Source of the DNA: Lichenibacterium minor
GTDB taxonomy: Bacteria > Pseudomonadota > Alphaproteobacteria > Rhizobiales > Beijerinckiaceae
Assembly: GCF_004137685.1 (NCBI RefSeq)
Contig: NZ_QYBB01000010.1
Span: forward strand, 1 to 64,000
Reading direction: 5' to 3'
Length of the DNA: 64,000 nucleotides
Part shown: positions 41,607 to 54,269 of the stretch, piece by piece
Layout: every line of letters starts with the position of its first letter
Numbering within the stretch: the first letter of the stretch is position 1
The notes under the pieces: model-generated
Told to the model about the DNA's origin: nothing
Databases searched by the model: none
The model's input: only the letters and a program-made list of their open reading frames with translations
Program-made: the position numbers and the translations under genes

Positions 41607-42263
41607 TTAGTACGCGGGCGGGTCGGCTTCCATGCGGTCGCGCGTCCCGGGGGCGCGTTTCGATGGAGGGGCCAGCCGCCGGTCGGCCCACACCAGCCCG
41701 AACCCCGCCGCCAGGAATCCCGCCGCGATCAGCGCGGCGTTCGCCGCCGTGGCGGCCCAGCCGATGCGGCCCACGTCGATGAACCCGTAGGGGTAGATCC
41801 CGTCGGCGGCGCCCCGTGCCAGCGCGTACGCGAAGTAGAGCAGGGGCGCCGCCGCCCAGGGTCCGACGTCGCGCGGGCGCAGACCACCGCGCGGCACGCA
41901 CAGGAGCCAGAACAGTATCACCAGCGCGGGCGCGATGCCGTGCAGGAACAGGTCGGCCAGCTTCTCCTGCGCGGTCTGCACCAGCGTGCCGGCGATGAGG
42001 GCGCGATAAACGATCGCCACCAGGGCGGCGTTGAGCGCGATCCCGCCGATCGGCGCGGCCGGGAGCGGACGGCGCCGCAGCGCCAGCGCCGTGAAGGCGA
42101 GCGCCACGCCGAGGGCGACCAGGATCGTGAAGTAGCGCAGCAGGATCCACAGCGCGGCCGAAGCCGAGCCGTTCGCGCCGAGCGTCGCGTCGAACTGCAC
42201 CGCGAGCCCGAACCAGGCCGCAGCCGCGACCACGGCCGCGGCGGCGCGCTGCCGACCCGTCAA
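41607..42263 (-). CDS. Pr6Pr family membrane protein
   Basis: 218 residues from a TTG that overlaps the ureC stop (TTGA). Six hydrophobic helices; the [21 protein letters not shown] and [21 protein letters not shown] segments are characteristic of the Pr6Pr/FAR-17a-AIG1-like family. Function is unknown in bacteria. Its translation is coupled to ureC, although no link to urease is known. Confidence 0.8.
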   Translation of the reverse strand: MTGRQRAAAAVVAAAAWFGLAVQFDATLGANGSASAALWILLRYFTILVALGVALAFTALALRRRPLPAAPIGGIALNAALVAIVYRALIAGTLVQTAQEKLADLFLHGIAPALVILFWLLCVPRGGLRPRDVGPWAAAPLLYFAYALARGAADGIYPYGFIDVGRIGWAATAANAALIAAGFLAAGFGLVWADRRLAPPSKRAPGTRDRMEADPPAY

Positions 42264-43972
42264 AACATGAAATACCGCTGCGCCATCGGCAGCACGTCGG
42301 CCGGCTGGCAGGTCAGCAGCACGCCGTCCGCCACCACGGCGTAGGTTTCCGGGTCGATCTTCAGGTCCGGCGTGGCGCCGTTGTGGACCATGCTCGACTT
42401 GCGCAGCGTGCCGCGCGTCCCCTCCACGGCCACGAGGGGCTTCGACACCCGGAGCGCCGCCGCCAGCCCCTTCCGCAGCGACGTCCCCGACACGAAGGTC
42501 AGGCTCGTCGCCGCCACCGCCCGCCCGTAGGCGCCGAACATCGGCCGGTAATGCACCGGCTGGGGCGTGGGGATGGAAGCGTTGGGGTCGCCCATCGGGG
42601 CGGCGGCGATCATCCCGCCCTTGAGGATCAGGTCCGGCTTCACGCCGAAGAAGGCCGGCGTCCACAGCACGAGGTCGGCGAGCTTGCCGGGCTCGATCGA
42701 GCCGATGTGCTTCGACACGCCATGCGCGATGGCGGGGTTGATCGTGTATTTGGCGACGTAGCGCTTCACCCGCCGGTTGTCGTTGTCGCCTGTCTCGCCG
42801 TCGAGCGGCCCGCGCTGGCGCTTCATCTTGTCGGCCGTCTGCCAGGTGCGGATGATGACCTCGCCGACGCGGCCCATGGCTTGGCTGTCCGACGACATCA
42901 TCGACAGCGCGCCGATGTCGTGCAGCACGTCCTCGGCGGCGATCGTTTCCTTGCGGATGCGGGATTCCGCGAAGGCCAGGTCCTCGGGGATGGCGCCGTC
43001 GAGGTGGTGGCACACCATCAGCATGTCGAGGTGCTCGTCGAGCGTGTTGACGGTGAAGGGCCGCGTCGGGTTGGTGGAGGAGGGGAGCACGTTATCGAGC
43101 CCCGCCACCCGCATGATGTCGGGCGCGTGGCCGCCGCCGGCCCCCTCCGTGTGGAAGGCGTGGATGGTGCGGCCCTTGAAGGCCGCGATCGTGTCCTCGA
43201 CGAAGCCCGACTCGTTCAGCGTGTCGGTGTGGATCATCACCTGCACGTCGTGGTCGTCCGCGACGCTGAGGCAGTTGTCGATGGCGGCGGGGGTGGTGCC
43301 CCAGTCCTCGTGCAGCTTCATCGCGCAGGCGCCGCCCTCGATCTGCTCGACGAGCCCCGCGGGCGTCGCGGCATTGCCCTTGCCGGCGAAGCCGAGGTTC
43401 ATCGGGAAGGCGTCGGCGGCCTCGATCATGCGGGCGATGTGCCAGGGGCCGGGCGTGCAGGTGGTGGCGAAGGTGCCGGTGGCCGGGCCGGTGCCGCCGC
43501 CGAGCATGGAGGTGACGCCGCTCATCAGCGCTTCCTCGATCTGCTGGGGGCAGATGAAGTGGATGTGCGTGTCGAAGCCGCCGGCGGTGAGGATCTTGCC
43601 CTCGCCGGCGATGACCTCCGTGCCGGGGCCGATGACCAGGGTCACGCCGGGCTGGATCTCCGGGTTGCCGGCCTTGCCGACGCCGACGATGCGGCCGTCC
43701 TTCAGCCCCACGTCGCCCTTCACGATCCCCCAATGGTCGAGCACGACCGCGTTGGTGATGACGGTGTCGAGCGCCCCCCCGGCGCGGCTCACCTGGCTCT
43801 GCCCCATGCCGTCGCGGATGACCTTGCCGCCGCCGAACTTCACCTCCTCGCCGTAGACGGTGAAGTCGCGCTCGACCTCGATCACCAGCGCCGTGTCGGC
43901 GAGGCGCAGACGGTCGCCCGTGGTGGGGCCGAACATGTCGCCGTAGACTGGGCGGGGCAGGGTGCAGGACAT
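42260..43972 (-). CDS. ureC: Urease alpha subunit
   Basis: 570 residues, full length. Nickel ligands H136/H138 (FDTHIHF), the carbamylated lysine K219 (AMKLHEDWG), HTDTLNE and the catalytic-flap region [16 protein letters not shown] are all intact. It needs UreA, UreB and UreDEFG to work, but none of these lies in the window on either side; in many Rhizobiales all are adjacent. The start ([17 protein letters not shown]) has a GAGGAG site. It is followed by the coupled Pr6Pr gene. Confidence 0.96.
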   Translation of the reverse strand: MSCTLPRPVYGDMFGPTTGDRLRLADTALVIEVERDFTVYGEEVKFGGGKVIRDGMGQSQVSRAGGALDTVITNAVVLDHWGIVKGDVGLKDGRIVGVGKAGNPEIQPGVTLVIGPGTEVIAGEGKILTAGGFDTHIHFICPQQIEEALMSGVTSMLGGGTGPATGTFATTCTPGPWHIARMIEAADAFPMNLGFAGKGNAATPAGLVEQIEGGACAMKLHEDWGTTPAAIDNCLSVADDHDVQVMIHTDTLNESGFVEDTIAAFKGRTIHAFHTEGAGGGHAPDIMRVAGLDNVLPSSTNPTRPFTVNTLDEHLDMLMVCHHLDGAIPEDLAFAESRIRKETIAAEDVLHDIGALSMMSSDSQAMGRVGEVIIRTWQTADKMKRQRGPLDGETGDNDNRRVKRYVAKYTINPAIAHGVSKHIGSIEPGKLADLVLWTPAFFGVKPDLILKGGMIAAAPMGDPNASIPTPQPVHYRPMFGAYGRAVAATSLTFVSGTSLRKGLAAALRVSKPLVAVEGTRGTLRKSSMVHNGATPDLKIDPETYAVVADGVLLTCQPADVLPMAQRYFMF

Positions 43973-44006
43973 GGGCGGGCTCCTCGGCGGGCAGATTAGC
44001 GCCATC

Positions 44007-44060
44007 GCACCCCGGGGCGGTAGCCCCTTCGCACCCCAGGGCGGTAGCCCCTTCGCACCG
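44007..44060. repeat. 24-bp tandem repeat in ureC/hydrolase divergent region
   Basis: Two copies (44007-44030 and 44031-44054) of a 24-bp unit ending GGCGGTAGCCCCTTC, differing at one base, plus 6 bp of a third. It lies between the divergent ureC and amylo-alpha-1,6-glucosidase genes and could affect their promoters; probably a slippage-prone intergenic repeat. Confidence 0.75.
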
Positions 44061-44209
44061 CAGCGCGGCGACGCCCCCCGTCCCGTCGTCCCGCCGTGCG
44101 GGACCGCGAGACCCGGAAACGATCTCGCCAGGAACAAAGCGGCAGCCAAGCCGTCTCCCCGGGGCGACACGAAGGCCCGGCGCGGCCGCCGACGAGGACT
44201 CCCGACCCC

Positions 44210-46150
44210 ATGGCCGAGCCCGCCGACAGACCCCAGGCGCAGGACGCCGCGGAATGGCTCGAAGCCGACGGCCTCGGCGCCTACGCGTCGGGCGCCGTCG
44301 ACGGGGTGCGGACGCGGCGCTACCACGCGCTGCTGATCGCCCCCCGCACGCCGCCGACGGACCGGCTGGTCCTGGTCAACGGCGTCGAATGTTTCGTCGA
44401 AACGGCGGCCGGCCGCTTCGCCCTCACGTCGCAGCGCTACAATCCGGGCGTGCTCGCCCCCGACGGCGCGTCCCGCATCGCTTCCTTCGCGCACGAGCCC
44501 TGGCCGAGCTGGACCTACGCCCTCCCGGACGGAACCGGGATCGCGCACGAGCTCTTCGTCGAGCCGAACTCGGGCGAATGCGTGCTGCGCTGGCGGCGGC
44601 TGTCCGGCCCCGAGGGCCCCTGCCGGCTGGCGGTGCGGCCGTTGCTGACGGGCCGCGACCACGGCGGGCTCCACCGGCGCAACGACGCGTTCCGCTTCGA
44701 CGCCGAGGCCACGGGCGGCAACGTCACGTGGCGGCCCTACGCCGACGTGCCGGCCGCCACGGCGCTGACCGACGGCGCCTACCGCCACGCCCCCCTGTGG
44801 TTCGACAACGTGCTCTACACCGTGGAGCGGGAGCGCGGCCTCCCCGACACGGAGGACGTGGCGTCCCCCGGCGTCTTCGCTTTCGACTTGGCCGAGCGCC
44901 CCGCCACGATGGTGCTGCGCGCCGGCGACGGGCGCGCCACCGACGCCGCCCGCCACGCGGACGACCTCGCCAAGCTGGAGAAGAAGCGCCGCAAGCGCTT
45001 CGGCTCGCCCCTCGCCCGCTCCGCCGCCGCCTATGCGGTGGCGCGAGGGCCGGGGCGCACGATCGTGGCGGGCTTTCCCTGGTTCACCGATTGGGGCCGC
45101 GACACGTTCATCGCCCTGCGCGGCCTGCTGCTCGCCACCGGCCGCCTCGACGATGCCCGCGCGGTGCTGCTGGGCTGGGCCGCGGCGGTGGACGGCGGCA
45201 TGCTGCCGAACCGCTTCCCCGACACGGGGGCCGCCCCGGAGTTCAACGCCGTCGACGCGTCGCTGTGGTTCGTCGTGGCGGTCCACGACGCGCTCGACGC
45301 CTGTGCGGCGGCGGGCAGGCCCCTGCCGGCCCGGGACGAGGCCGAGCTCCGCGACGCCGCGGAAGCCATCCTCGACGGCTACATGCGGGGCACGCGCTTC
45401 AACATCGGCATGGACCGGGACGGGCTGATCCACGCCGGCGAGGCGGGCGTTCAGCTCACCTGGATGGACGCCATCACGGACGGCCGGGTGTGGACGCCGC
45501 GGCGCGGCAAGCCCGTGGAGGTGCAGGCGTTGTGGATCAACGCGCTGGCCATCGCGGCGGCGCGCTGGTCGGACCGGTGGCGCGCGCCCGAGCGGCTCGC
45601 CCGGGACGGCTTCGCGGCGCGCTTCCCCGATCCCGCGGGCGGGCTCTACGACGTCGTCGACGTCGACGGCGTCCCCGGCACCCACGACGGCAGGGTCCGG
45701 CCGAACCAGGTGTTCGCCGTGGGCGGCCTGCCGTTCCCGGTCGTCGAGGGCGAGGCCGCGCGCCGGGTGGTCGACCTCGTCGAAGCGAAGCTGTGGACGC
45801 CGCTCGGCCTGCGGACCCTGTCGCCCGACGACCCCGGCTACGTCGCGCGCTACCGCGGCGACCTCGCGCGCCGCGACGCCGCCTACCACCAGGGCACGGC
45901 CTGGCCCTGGCTGCTCGGCCCCTTCGTGGACGCGTGGCTGGGCGTGCGCGGCCGCACCGGCAAGGCCAAGCGCGCCGCTGCGGCCCGCTTCCTGCAGCCC
46001 CTAATGGACCACCTCGACCGCAACGGCCTCGGCCACGTGTCCGAGGTGGTCGACGGCGACGCCCCCCACCACGCCGGCGGCTGCCCCTGGCAGGCCTGGT
46101 CGCTCGGCGAAACGATCCGCATCCGCCGGATGCTGGACCTCGACATCTGA
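44210..46150 (+). CDS. Amylo-alpha-1,6-glucosidase (glycogen debranching-like)
   Basis: 646 residues from [16 protein letters not shown]. An N-terminal GDE-like beta-sandwich ([27 protein letters not shown]) is followed by an (alpha/alpha)6 catalytic domain with [23 protein letters not shown] (catalytic Asp), [10 protein letters not shown], and [21 protein letters not shown]. It cleaves alpha-1,6 branches of glycogen or similar glucans. A GH63-like glucosidase follows after a palindromic repeat, a common pairing. Confidence 0.9.
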   Translation: MAEPADRPQAQDAAEWLEADGLGAYASGAVDGVRTRRYHALLIAPRTPPTDRLVLVNGVECFVETAAGRFALTSQRYNPGVLAPDGASRIASFAHEPWPSWTYALPDGTGIAHELFVEPNSGECVLRWRRLSGPEGPCRLAVRPLLTGRDHGGLHRRNDAFRFDAEATGGNVTWRPYADVPAATALTDGAYRHAPLWFDNVLYTVERERGLPDTEDVASPGVFAFDLAERPATMVLRAGDGRATDAARHADDLAKLEKKRRKRFGSPLARSAAAYAVARGPGRTIVAGFPWFTDWGRDTFIALRGLLLATGRLDDARAVLLGWAAAVDGGMLPNRFPDTGAAPEFNAVDASLWFVVAVHDALDACAAAGRPLPARDEAELRDAAEAILDGYMRGTRFNIGMDRDGLIHAGEAGVQLTWMDAITDGRVWTPRRGKPVEVQALWINALAIAAARWSDRWRAPERLARDGFAARFPDPAGGLYDVVDVDGVPGTHDGRVRPNQVFAVGGLPFPVVEGEAARRVVDLVEAKLWTPLGLRTLSPDDPGYVARYRGDLARRDAAYHQGTAWPWLLGPFVDAWLGVRGRTGKAKRAAAARFLQPLMDHLDRNGLGHVSEVVDGDAPHHAGGCPWQAWSLGETIRIRRMLDLDI

Positions 46151-46227
46151 CGCCGGCGGTCGAAGGCTTCGACCGCCGGCCATCGCGACCGCGCGCCGCC
46201 CTTCGCGCGGCGCGGCATGATCCGACG
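46151..46227. repeat. Intergenic palindromic repeat, copy 1
   Basis: It starts right after the stop codon with a 14-bp stem (GCCGGCGGTCGAAG / CTTCGACCGCCGGC), then a second GC-rich hairpin CGCGCCG...CGGCGCG. Related copies lie at 52879-52955 and 54041-54125. It resembles REP/BIME-type elements and may double as terminator or mRNA stabiliser. Confidence 0.65.
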
Positions 46228-46245
46228 CCCGACCGAGGAACACTG

Positions 46246-48981
<2,736 letters not shown>

Positions 48982-49071
48982 TCCACGGGGGGGTGCGGCG
49001 CCGATCCCGGCATGCAACGGCTTCACGCCACTCTTTGGAACGGCTATAAAACGGGCCACGGAGGCCTCGTC

Positions 49072-49569
49072 ATGAGCATACCCATCACCCTCACCATCAA
49101 CGGGACGCGGAGGGAGATCGCGCTCGACGACCCCCGCGTGACCCTGCTCGACCTGCTGCGCGAGCGGCTCGACCTCACCGGCACCAAGAAGGCCTGCGAC
49201 CGCGGGCAGTGCGGCGCCTGCACGGTGATCGTCGACGGCCGGCGGATCAACGCCTGCCTGGCGCTCGCGGTCAGCCACGACGGATCGGACGTGCTCACCA
49301 TCGAGGGCCTGTCCAAGGACGGCCAGCTGCATCCCGTCCAGGAAGCCTTCATCGCGCATGACGGCTTCCAGTGCGGCTTCTGCACGCCGGGCCAGATCAT
49401 GAGCGCCGTCGGCCTCATCCGCGAAGCCCAGGCCGGGAACGACCCCGAGCGCGTCCGCGAAGCCATGAGCGGCAACATCTGCCGCTGCGGCGCCTATGCG
49501 GGCATCACCGAAGCCGTGCTGGACGCGCAGACCCGCATGGCGGGCGCGTTCAAGGAGGCCGCGGAATGA
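49072..49569 (+). CDS. paoA: Aldehyde oxidoreductase [2Fe-2S] subunit
   Basis: 165 residues. A plant-type ferredoxin cluster (CDRGQCGACTVIVDG plus the preceding GTKKAC) and a helical second cluster (QCGFCTPGQIM ... SGNICRCGAYAG) are complete. There is no twin-arginine signal visible, unlike E. coli PaoA, so it may act in the cytoplasm. Overlaps the FAD subunit gene (ATGA). It moves electrons from the molybdenum subunit to FAD. Confidence 0.92.
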   Translation: MSIPITLTINGTRREIALDDPRVTLLDLLRERLDLTGTKKACDRGQCGACTVIVDGRRINACLALAVSHDGSDVLTIEGLSKDGQLHPVQEAFIAHDGFQCGFCTPGQIMSAVGLIREAQAGNDPERVREAMSGNICRCGAYAGITEAVLDAQTRMAGAFKEAAE

Positions 49570-50624
49570 AGCGCTTCGATTATCACCGCGCCGCGTCCCC
49601 CGCCGACGCGATCGCGGCTTCGGCGGCGGACGGCGCCGTCGTGCTCGGCGGCGGCACCAACCTGCTCGACCTGATGAAGGGCAACGTCGTCCGCCCGGAC
49701 CGCCTCGTCGACGTCACGCACCTGTCCGGCCTCGACCGCATCGAGACGCTCCCGGACGGGTCCACCCGCATCGGCGCCCTGGTGCGCAACGGCGACCTCG
49801 CCCACGACGCCGCCTTCGCCCGGACCTATCCGGCGGTGGCGGAAGCGCTGCTCAGCGGCGCTTCGGCGCAGCTCCGCAACGCCGCCACCACGGGCGGCAA
49901 CCTGCTCCAGCGCACGCGCTGCCCCTATTTCACGGACGGCGTCAGCGCCTGCAACAAGCGCGAACCCGGCTCGGGCTGCGACGCGATCGGGGGCGAAACG
50001 CGCCTCCACGCGGTCCTGGGCTGGAGCGACAGCTGCATCGCCGTGCAGCCGTCGGACTTCTGCGTGCCGCTGGCGGCGCTCGGCGCCACGGTCGAGATCG
50101 AGGGCAAAGCGGGCGCGCGCAGCGTGCCCCTGGTCGAGTTCCACCGCCTGCCGGGCGACGAGCCCTGGCGCGAAACGGTGCTCGAAGCCGGCGACCTCGT
50201 CACCGCCGTGGTGCTGCCCGCCGATGCGGCGGGCTTCGCCGGGCATTCCCGCTACCTCAAGGTGCGCGACCGCACCTCCTACGCTTTCGCGGTCGTGTCG
50301 GCCGCCGCCGCGCTGCGGCTGGACGGGGACCGCATCGCCGATGCGCGCCTCGCCTTCGGCGGCGTGGCGCTGAAGCCCTGGCGGTCCCGCAAGGCGGAGG
50401 CCGTGCTGGTCGGCCAGCCCGCCACGGTCGAGACGTTTCGCCGCGCCGCCGAGGCCGCCATGGCCGATGCGAAGCCGTCGGGCGACAACAGCTACAAGAT
50501 CGAACTCGCCCGGCGCATCGCCGTGCGGGCCTTCACGCTGGCGCTCGCCGGCACGCCCGAGCGCGTGTCCGCCCTGCCGGCGTCCCCGTTCTCGTCTCCG
50601 CTGGGAGTCGCCGCACATGCCTGA
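49566..50624 (+). CDS. paoB: Aldehyde oxidoreductase FAD and 4Fe-4S subunit
   Basis: 352 residues. The FAD loop VVLGGGTNLLDLMKGNVV and ATTGGNLLQRTRCPYF are typical of xanthine dehydrogenase family M subunits. The four cysteines in RCPYFTDGVSACNKREPGSG-C and the later Cys (DSCIA) form the extra [4Fe-4S] cluster that distinguishes PaoB. It overlaps both neighbours, giving a coupled trio. Confidence 0.92.
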   Translation: MKRFDYHRAASPADAIAASAADGAVVLGGGTNLLDLMKGNVVRPDRLVDVTHLSGLDRIETLPDGSTRIGALVRNGDLAHDAAFARTYPAVAEALLSGASAQLRNAATTGGNLLQRTRCPYFTDGVSACNKREPGSGCDAIGGETRLHAVLGWSDSCIAVQPSDFCVPLAALGATVEIEGKAGARSVPLVEFHRLPGDEPWRETVLEAGDLVTAVVLPADAAGFAGHSRYLKVRDRTSYAFAVVSAAAALRLDGDRIADARLAFGGVALKPWRSRKAEAVLVGQPATVETFRRAAEAAMADAKPSGDNSYKIELARRIAVRAFTLALAGTPERVSALPASPFSSPLGVAAHA

Positions 50625-52878
50625 GCAGACCCACACCCGCCACGGCTCCAACGTCGGCCAGCCCCTCACCCGCCGCGAAGGCGTGGCCAAGGTCACCGGC
50701 ACCGCCACTTTCGCGGCCGACAACCACCCCGAGGGGATGCTCTACGCGGCCATCTGCTCGTCGACGATCGCGCGCGGCCGCGTCAGCCACCTCGACGTCG
50801 CCGCCGCCAAGGCGCATCCCGGCGTCGTCGACGTGATGGTGCCGGGCGACACCCCCGGCCTCGCCTTCGACCCGGACGAGAAGGACAACCCCTTCACGTT
50901 CAAGATGGACGTGTTGCAGAACGACCGCGTCCGCTACGCCAACCAGGCCGTCGCGGTGGTGATCGCCGACACGCTGGAAGCCGCCACCGAGGGCGTGGCG
51001 CTGCTGGCGCCGCGCTACGAGGTCGAGCAGGCCCGCATCGGGCTCGACGGCAACGAGAGCTTCACGCCCCCGGCGGTCGGCGTCGGCGAGCCGCCGGACG
51101 TCGACAACGGCGGCGACGTCGAGGCCGGCTTCGCCAGATCGGCGAAGCGGGTCGAGGCCACCTACGAGACGCCCGCCCAGTACCACAACGCCATGGAGCC
51201 CCACGCCATCGTGGCCGCCTGGGACGGCGACAAGCTCACGGTCGACACGCCTTCGCAGGCGCTGACCATGGGCCAGGGCCGCATCGCCCAGCTGTTCGGC
51301 ATCGACCCAGCCAACATCCTGATCCGCTCGCCCTACCTCGGCGGCGGGTTCGGCTCCAAGGCGCTGATGAAGGGTCCGCAGATCCTCGGCATCATGGCGG
51401 CCAAGCGCACCGGCCGCCCGGTGAAGCTGGTGCTGCGCCGCGACCAGATGTTCGGCCCCGTCGGCCACCGCGCCCCCACCCGGCAGACCGTCAAGCTCGG
51501 CGCCGACGAGGGCGGCCAGCTCCAGGCCATCCACCACCACAACCACACCGCCACGTCGTCCTTCGACGACTTCTACGAGCCTTCCGCCAACCTGTCGCAC
51601 ACGCTCTACGCGGCGCCGGCGCTGAAGACGACGCATACGGCGGTGCGGCTCGACACCGGCACGCCGCTGTTCATGCGCGCGCCGGGCGAGGCGTCCGGCT
51701 CCATCGCGCTGGAATCGGCCGTCGACGAGATGGCCGAAGCCTGCGGCATGGACCCGCTGGCCTTCCGGCTGAAGAACTACGCCGAGGTGGAGCCGATCTC
51801 CGGCAAGCCCTTCTCGTCGAAGAACCTGCGCGAATGCTACGAGCGCGGCGCCGAAGCCTTCGGCTGGTCGAAGCGGAGCGCCAAGCCGCGCGCGATGCGC
51901 GACGAGGCGGGGCTGCTCGTCGGCTACGGCATGGGCACTGCGACCTTCCCGGCGCTGATCTTCGCCGCCGACGCCAAGGCGTCGATCCTGGCCGACGGCA
52001 CCGGCCTCGTTGAGATCGGCGCGCAGGACATGGGGCAGGGCGCCTGGACGGCGCTGGCCCAGATCGCCGCCGACGGGCTCGGGCTCGGCATCGACCAGGT
52101 CGAGTTCCGCATGGGCCGCTCGGACCTGCCGAACGGCGGCATCGCGGGCGGCTCGGGCCACACCGCGACGGCCGGCAACGCTATCCATGCGGCGGGCGGC
52201 GACGTCATCGCCAAGCTGGCGCGCCTCGCCACCGACGACCAGCGCTCGCCGCTGTTCGGCGCCGGCAACGCCGGCGTGGTGGCACGGGACGGGCGCCTGG
52301 TGCGCCGCGACGACGAAAGCCGCGGCGAATCCTACGCCGACATCCTGGCCCGCTCCGGCCTGCCCGCCATCGAGGGCCAGGGCAGCGCGGGCGCCGACCA
52401 GGACGCCCAGAAGCGCTACGCCATGCACGCGCATGGCGTGGTCTTCGCCGAGGTGAAGGTCGACCCCGACCTCGGCCAGATCCGCTGCACGCGCCTCGTC
52501 GGCGCCTTCGCGGCGGGCCGCGTCATCAACCCGCGCCTGGTGCAGAGCCAGTATTTCGGTGGCATGATCTGGGGCGTCGGCTTCGCGCTGCACGAGGAGG
52601 CCGCGATGGACCATCGCTCGGGCCGCGTGCTCAACAACAACCTCGGCGAATACCACGTGCCGGTGAACGCCGACATCCCGTCGCTCCAGGCCATCCTGGT
52701 CGACGAGAAGGACAGCGTCATCAACGCGCTGGGGGTGAAGGGCGTGGGCGAGATCGGCATCACTGGCACGGCCGGCGCCATCGCCAACGCGGTCTACCAC
52801 GCGACGGGCGTGCGCGTGCGCAACGCCCCGATCCGGCTGGACCAGCTGCTGACGGACATGCCGCTCGCCGCCGAGTGA
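50617..52878 (+). CDS. paoC: Aldehyde oxidoreductase molybdenum cofactor subunit
   Basis: 753 residues, full length. Molybdopterin contacts include YLGGGFGSK, FMRAPGEASG and AQDMGQGAW, and the catalytic Glu is in GVKGVGEIGITGTAG at the C-terminal end. It oxidises aldehydes, probably aromatic, to acids, with detoxification as the usual role. A cofactor-insertion chaperone gene (paoD/xdhC-like) is not next to it in this window. Confidence 0.94.
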   Translation: MPEQTHTRHGSNVGQPLTRREGVAKVTGTATFAADNHPEGMLYAAICSSTIARGRVSHLDVAAAKAHPGVVDVMVPGDTPGLAFDPDEKDNPFTFKMDVLQNDRVRYANQAVAVVIADTLEAATEGVALLAPRYEVEQARIGLDGNESFTPPAVGVGEPPDVDNGGDVEAGFARSAKRVEATYETPAQYHNAMEPHAIVAAWDGDKLTVDTPSQALTMGQGRIAQLFGIDPANILIRSPYLGGGFGSKALMKGPQILGIMAAKRTGRPVKLVLRRDQMFGPVGHRAPTRQTVKLGADEGGQLQAIHHHNHTATSSFDDFYEPSANLSHTLYAAPALKTTHTAVRLDTGTPLFMRAPGEASGSIALESAVDEMAEACGMDPLAFRLKNYAEVEPISGKPFSSKNLRECYERGAEAFGWSKRSAKPRAMRDEAGLLVGYGMGTATFPALIFAADAKASILADGTGLVEIGAQDMGQGAWTALAQIAADGLGLGIDQVEFRMGRSDLPNGGIAGGSGHTATAGNAIHAAGGDVIAKLARLATDDQRSPLFGAGNAGVVARDGRLVRRDDESRGESYADILARSGLPAIEGQGSAGADQDAQKRYAMHAHGVVFAEVKVDPDLGQIRCTRLVGAFAAGRVINPRLVQSQYFGGMIWGVGFALHEEAAMDHRSGRVLNNNLGEYHVPVNADIPSLQAILVDEKDSVINALGVKGVGEIGITGTAGAIANAVYHATGVRVRNAPIRLDQLLTDMPLAAE

Positions 52879-52955
52879 CGCCGCCGGTCGGAGGTTTCGA
52901 TCCCCGGCCCACGCGATCGGGCGCCGCCCGTGCGGCGCCCGACATGACGCGACCG
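52879..52955. repeat. Intergenic palindromic repeat, copy 2
   Basis: Begins at the paoC stop with CGCCGCCGGTCGGAGGTTTCGA, then the perfect hairpin GGGCGCCGC / GCGGCGCCC. It has the same two-hairpin order and position (flush with a stop codon) as copies at 46151 and 54041. Confidence 0.6.
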
Positions 52956-53050
52956 AAGCGGGCGCCCCGCGCGCCGCTTCGGTCCTTCAGCCTTGCCCCG
53001 CCTCGCCGGGCCTGCCACTGACCTCCCCGGGATCCATCTCGGGAAAGCGC

Positions 53051-54040
53051 ATGCGCAAGATCGCCTTCATCGGCACGGGCGGCACCATGTCGTCGCTGGG
53101 CGCCGACAGCCTCGACATCCTCGACTACGGCCGCCACGAGCGCCGGCTCGACGCCCCCGCCATCGCGGCGGCGGTGCCGGAGCTCGCGCAGGTCGCCGAC
53201 GTCCGCGCGGTGGCGTTCCGCGCCGTCGAGAGTTCGGCGATGGACTTCGCCGTGTGGCACGAGCTCGCGGCGCTCTGCACCGACCTCGCGCGGGACCCGG
53301 ACCTCGCCGGCATCGTCATCGGCCACGGCACCGCGACGCTGGAAGAGACCGCCTACGCGCTCGACCTCACGCTGAAGCTCGACATCCCCGTGGTGATGGT
53401 CGGCTCGCAGCGGCCGCTGAACGGCCTGTCGTCGGACGCCCCGTCCAACCTGCTCGGCGCCGTGCGGGTCGCCGCCGACCCGGCGTCGCGCGGGCGGGGC
53501 GTGCTGGTGGCGCTCAACGACGAGATCCAGGCGGCGCGCGACGTCGCCAAGACGTCCACGGCCCGGCTGCAAACCTTCCGCACGCCCGACTTCGGCATCC
53601 TCGGCCAGGTCGACGGGCCCCACGTCCGCTACTACCGCCGCTCCGAGCGGCGCCACATGCCCGATACCGAGTTCGACGTGGCGGCGCTGGCGGCCGTGCC
53701 GCGGGTCGACATCGTCCTGTCCTACGCCGGCGCCGACGGCACGGCCGCGCGGGCCTTCGTGGCGGCCGGCGCGCGGGGCCTGGTGCAGGCCGCCTTCGCG
53801 CCCGGCATGTCCACGGGAGCCGAGTTCGAAGCGCTGCGCGAAGCGGTGGCGGCCGGCATCGCCGTCGTGTTGGCGACGCGGGTCGGCAGCGGCGTCGCCA
53901 TCGACGGCGAGCGCGTGCGCGCCGGCGGCGTGATCGGCGCCGACAACCTCAGCCCGTGGAAGGCCCGCATCCTGCTCGCCCTGGCGCTGACCCGCACCGC
54001 GGACGCGGGCGAGATCCGCCGCATGTTCGCGACCTACTGA
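53051..54040 (+). CDS. L-asparaginase, type I/II
   Basis: 329 residues. The N-terminal nucleophile threonine T12 lies in FIGTGGTMSS and the second in VIGHGTATLEETAYAL, with VMVGSQRPLNGLSSDAPSN following. It converts asparagine to aspartate and ammonia. No signal peptide is apparent, so it is cytoplasmic. The C-terminal half (PRVDIVLSYAGADGTAARAF, APGMSTG) matches the family. Alternatively it hydrolyses glutamine or other amides. Confidence 0.92.
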   Translation: MRKIAFIGTGGTMSSLGADSLDILDYGRHERRLDAPAIAAAVPELAQVADVRAVAFRAVESSAMDFAVWHELAALCTDLARDPDLAGIVIGHGTATLEETAYALDLTLKLDIPVVMVGSQRPLNGLSSDAPSNLLGAVRVAADPASRGRGVLVALNDEIQAARDVAKTSTARLQTFRTPDFGILGQVDGPHVRYYRRSERRHMPDTEFDVAALAAVPRVDIVLSYAGADGTAARAFVAAGARGLVQAAFAPGMSTGAEFEALREAVAAGIAVVLATRVGSGVAIDGERVRAGGVIGADNLSPWKARILLALALTRTADAGEIRRMFATY

Positions 54041-54125
54041 CACCGGCGGTCGAAAAGCCTCGACCGCTGGCGCGCGCCGCCGCTCGTGCGGCGCGACGGA
54101 GACGCGCCGGTCGAAACCGGGCGGG
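54041..54125. repeat. Intergenic palindromic repeat, copy 3
   Basis: Begins at the asparaginase stop with CACCGGCGGTCGAAAAGCCT and a matching CGACCGCTGG arm, then the hairpin CGCGCCGC...GCGGCGCG. Position and design match the copies at 46151 and 52879; the first hairpin has more mismatches. Confidence 0.58.
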
Positions 54126-54269
54126 GTTTCCGTCGCCTTTGCAATTTTGCATCCGGGATCAGGCCCGCTACACTCGCCCCTCGCGAGCCGATCACGGTCC
54201 CGAGCGGGCCGGCCCTGGTCCGGCTCTTGCTACGACCCTGCGACAGCCGGTCGCGAGAGGGGGACGGAC

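Noticed and set aside
44007-44060. Tandem 24-bp units as a possible CRISPR array
   Set aside because: The two copies are directly adjacent with no spacers, and no cas genes are in view.
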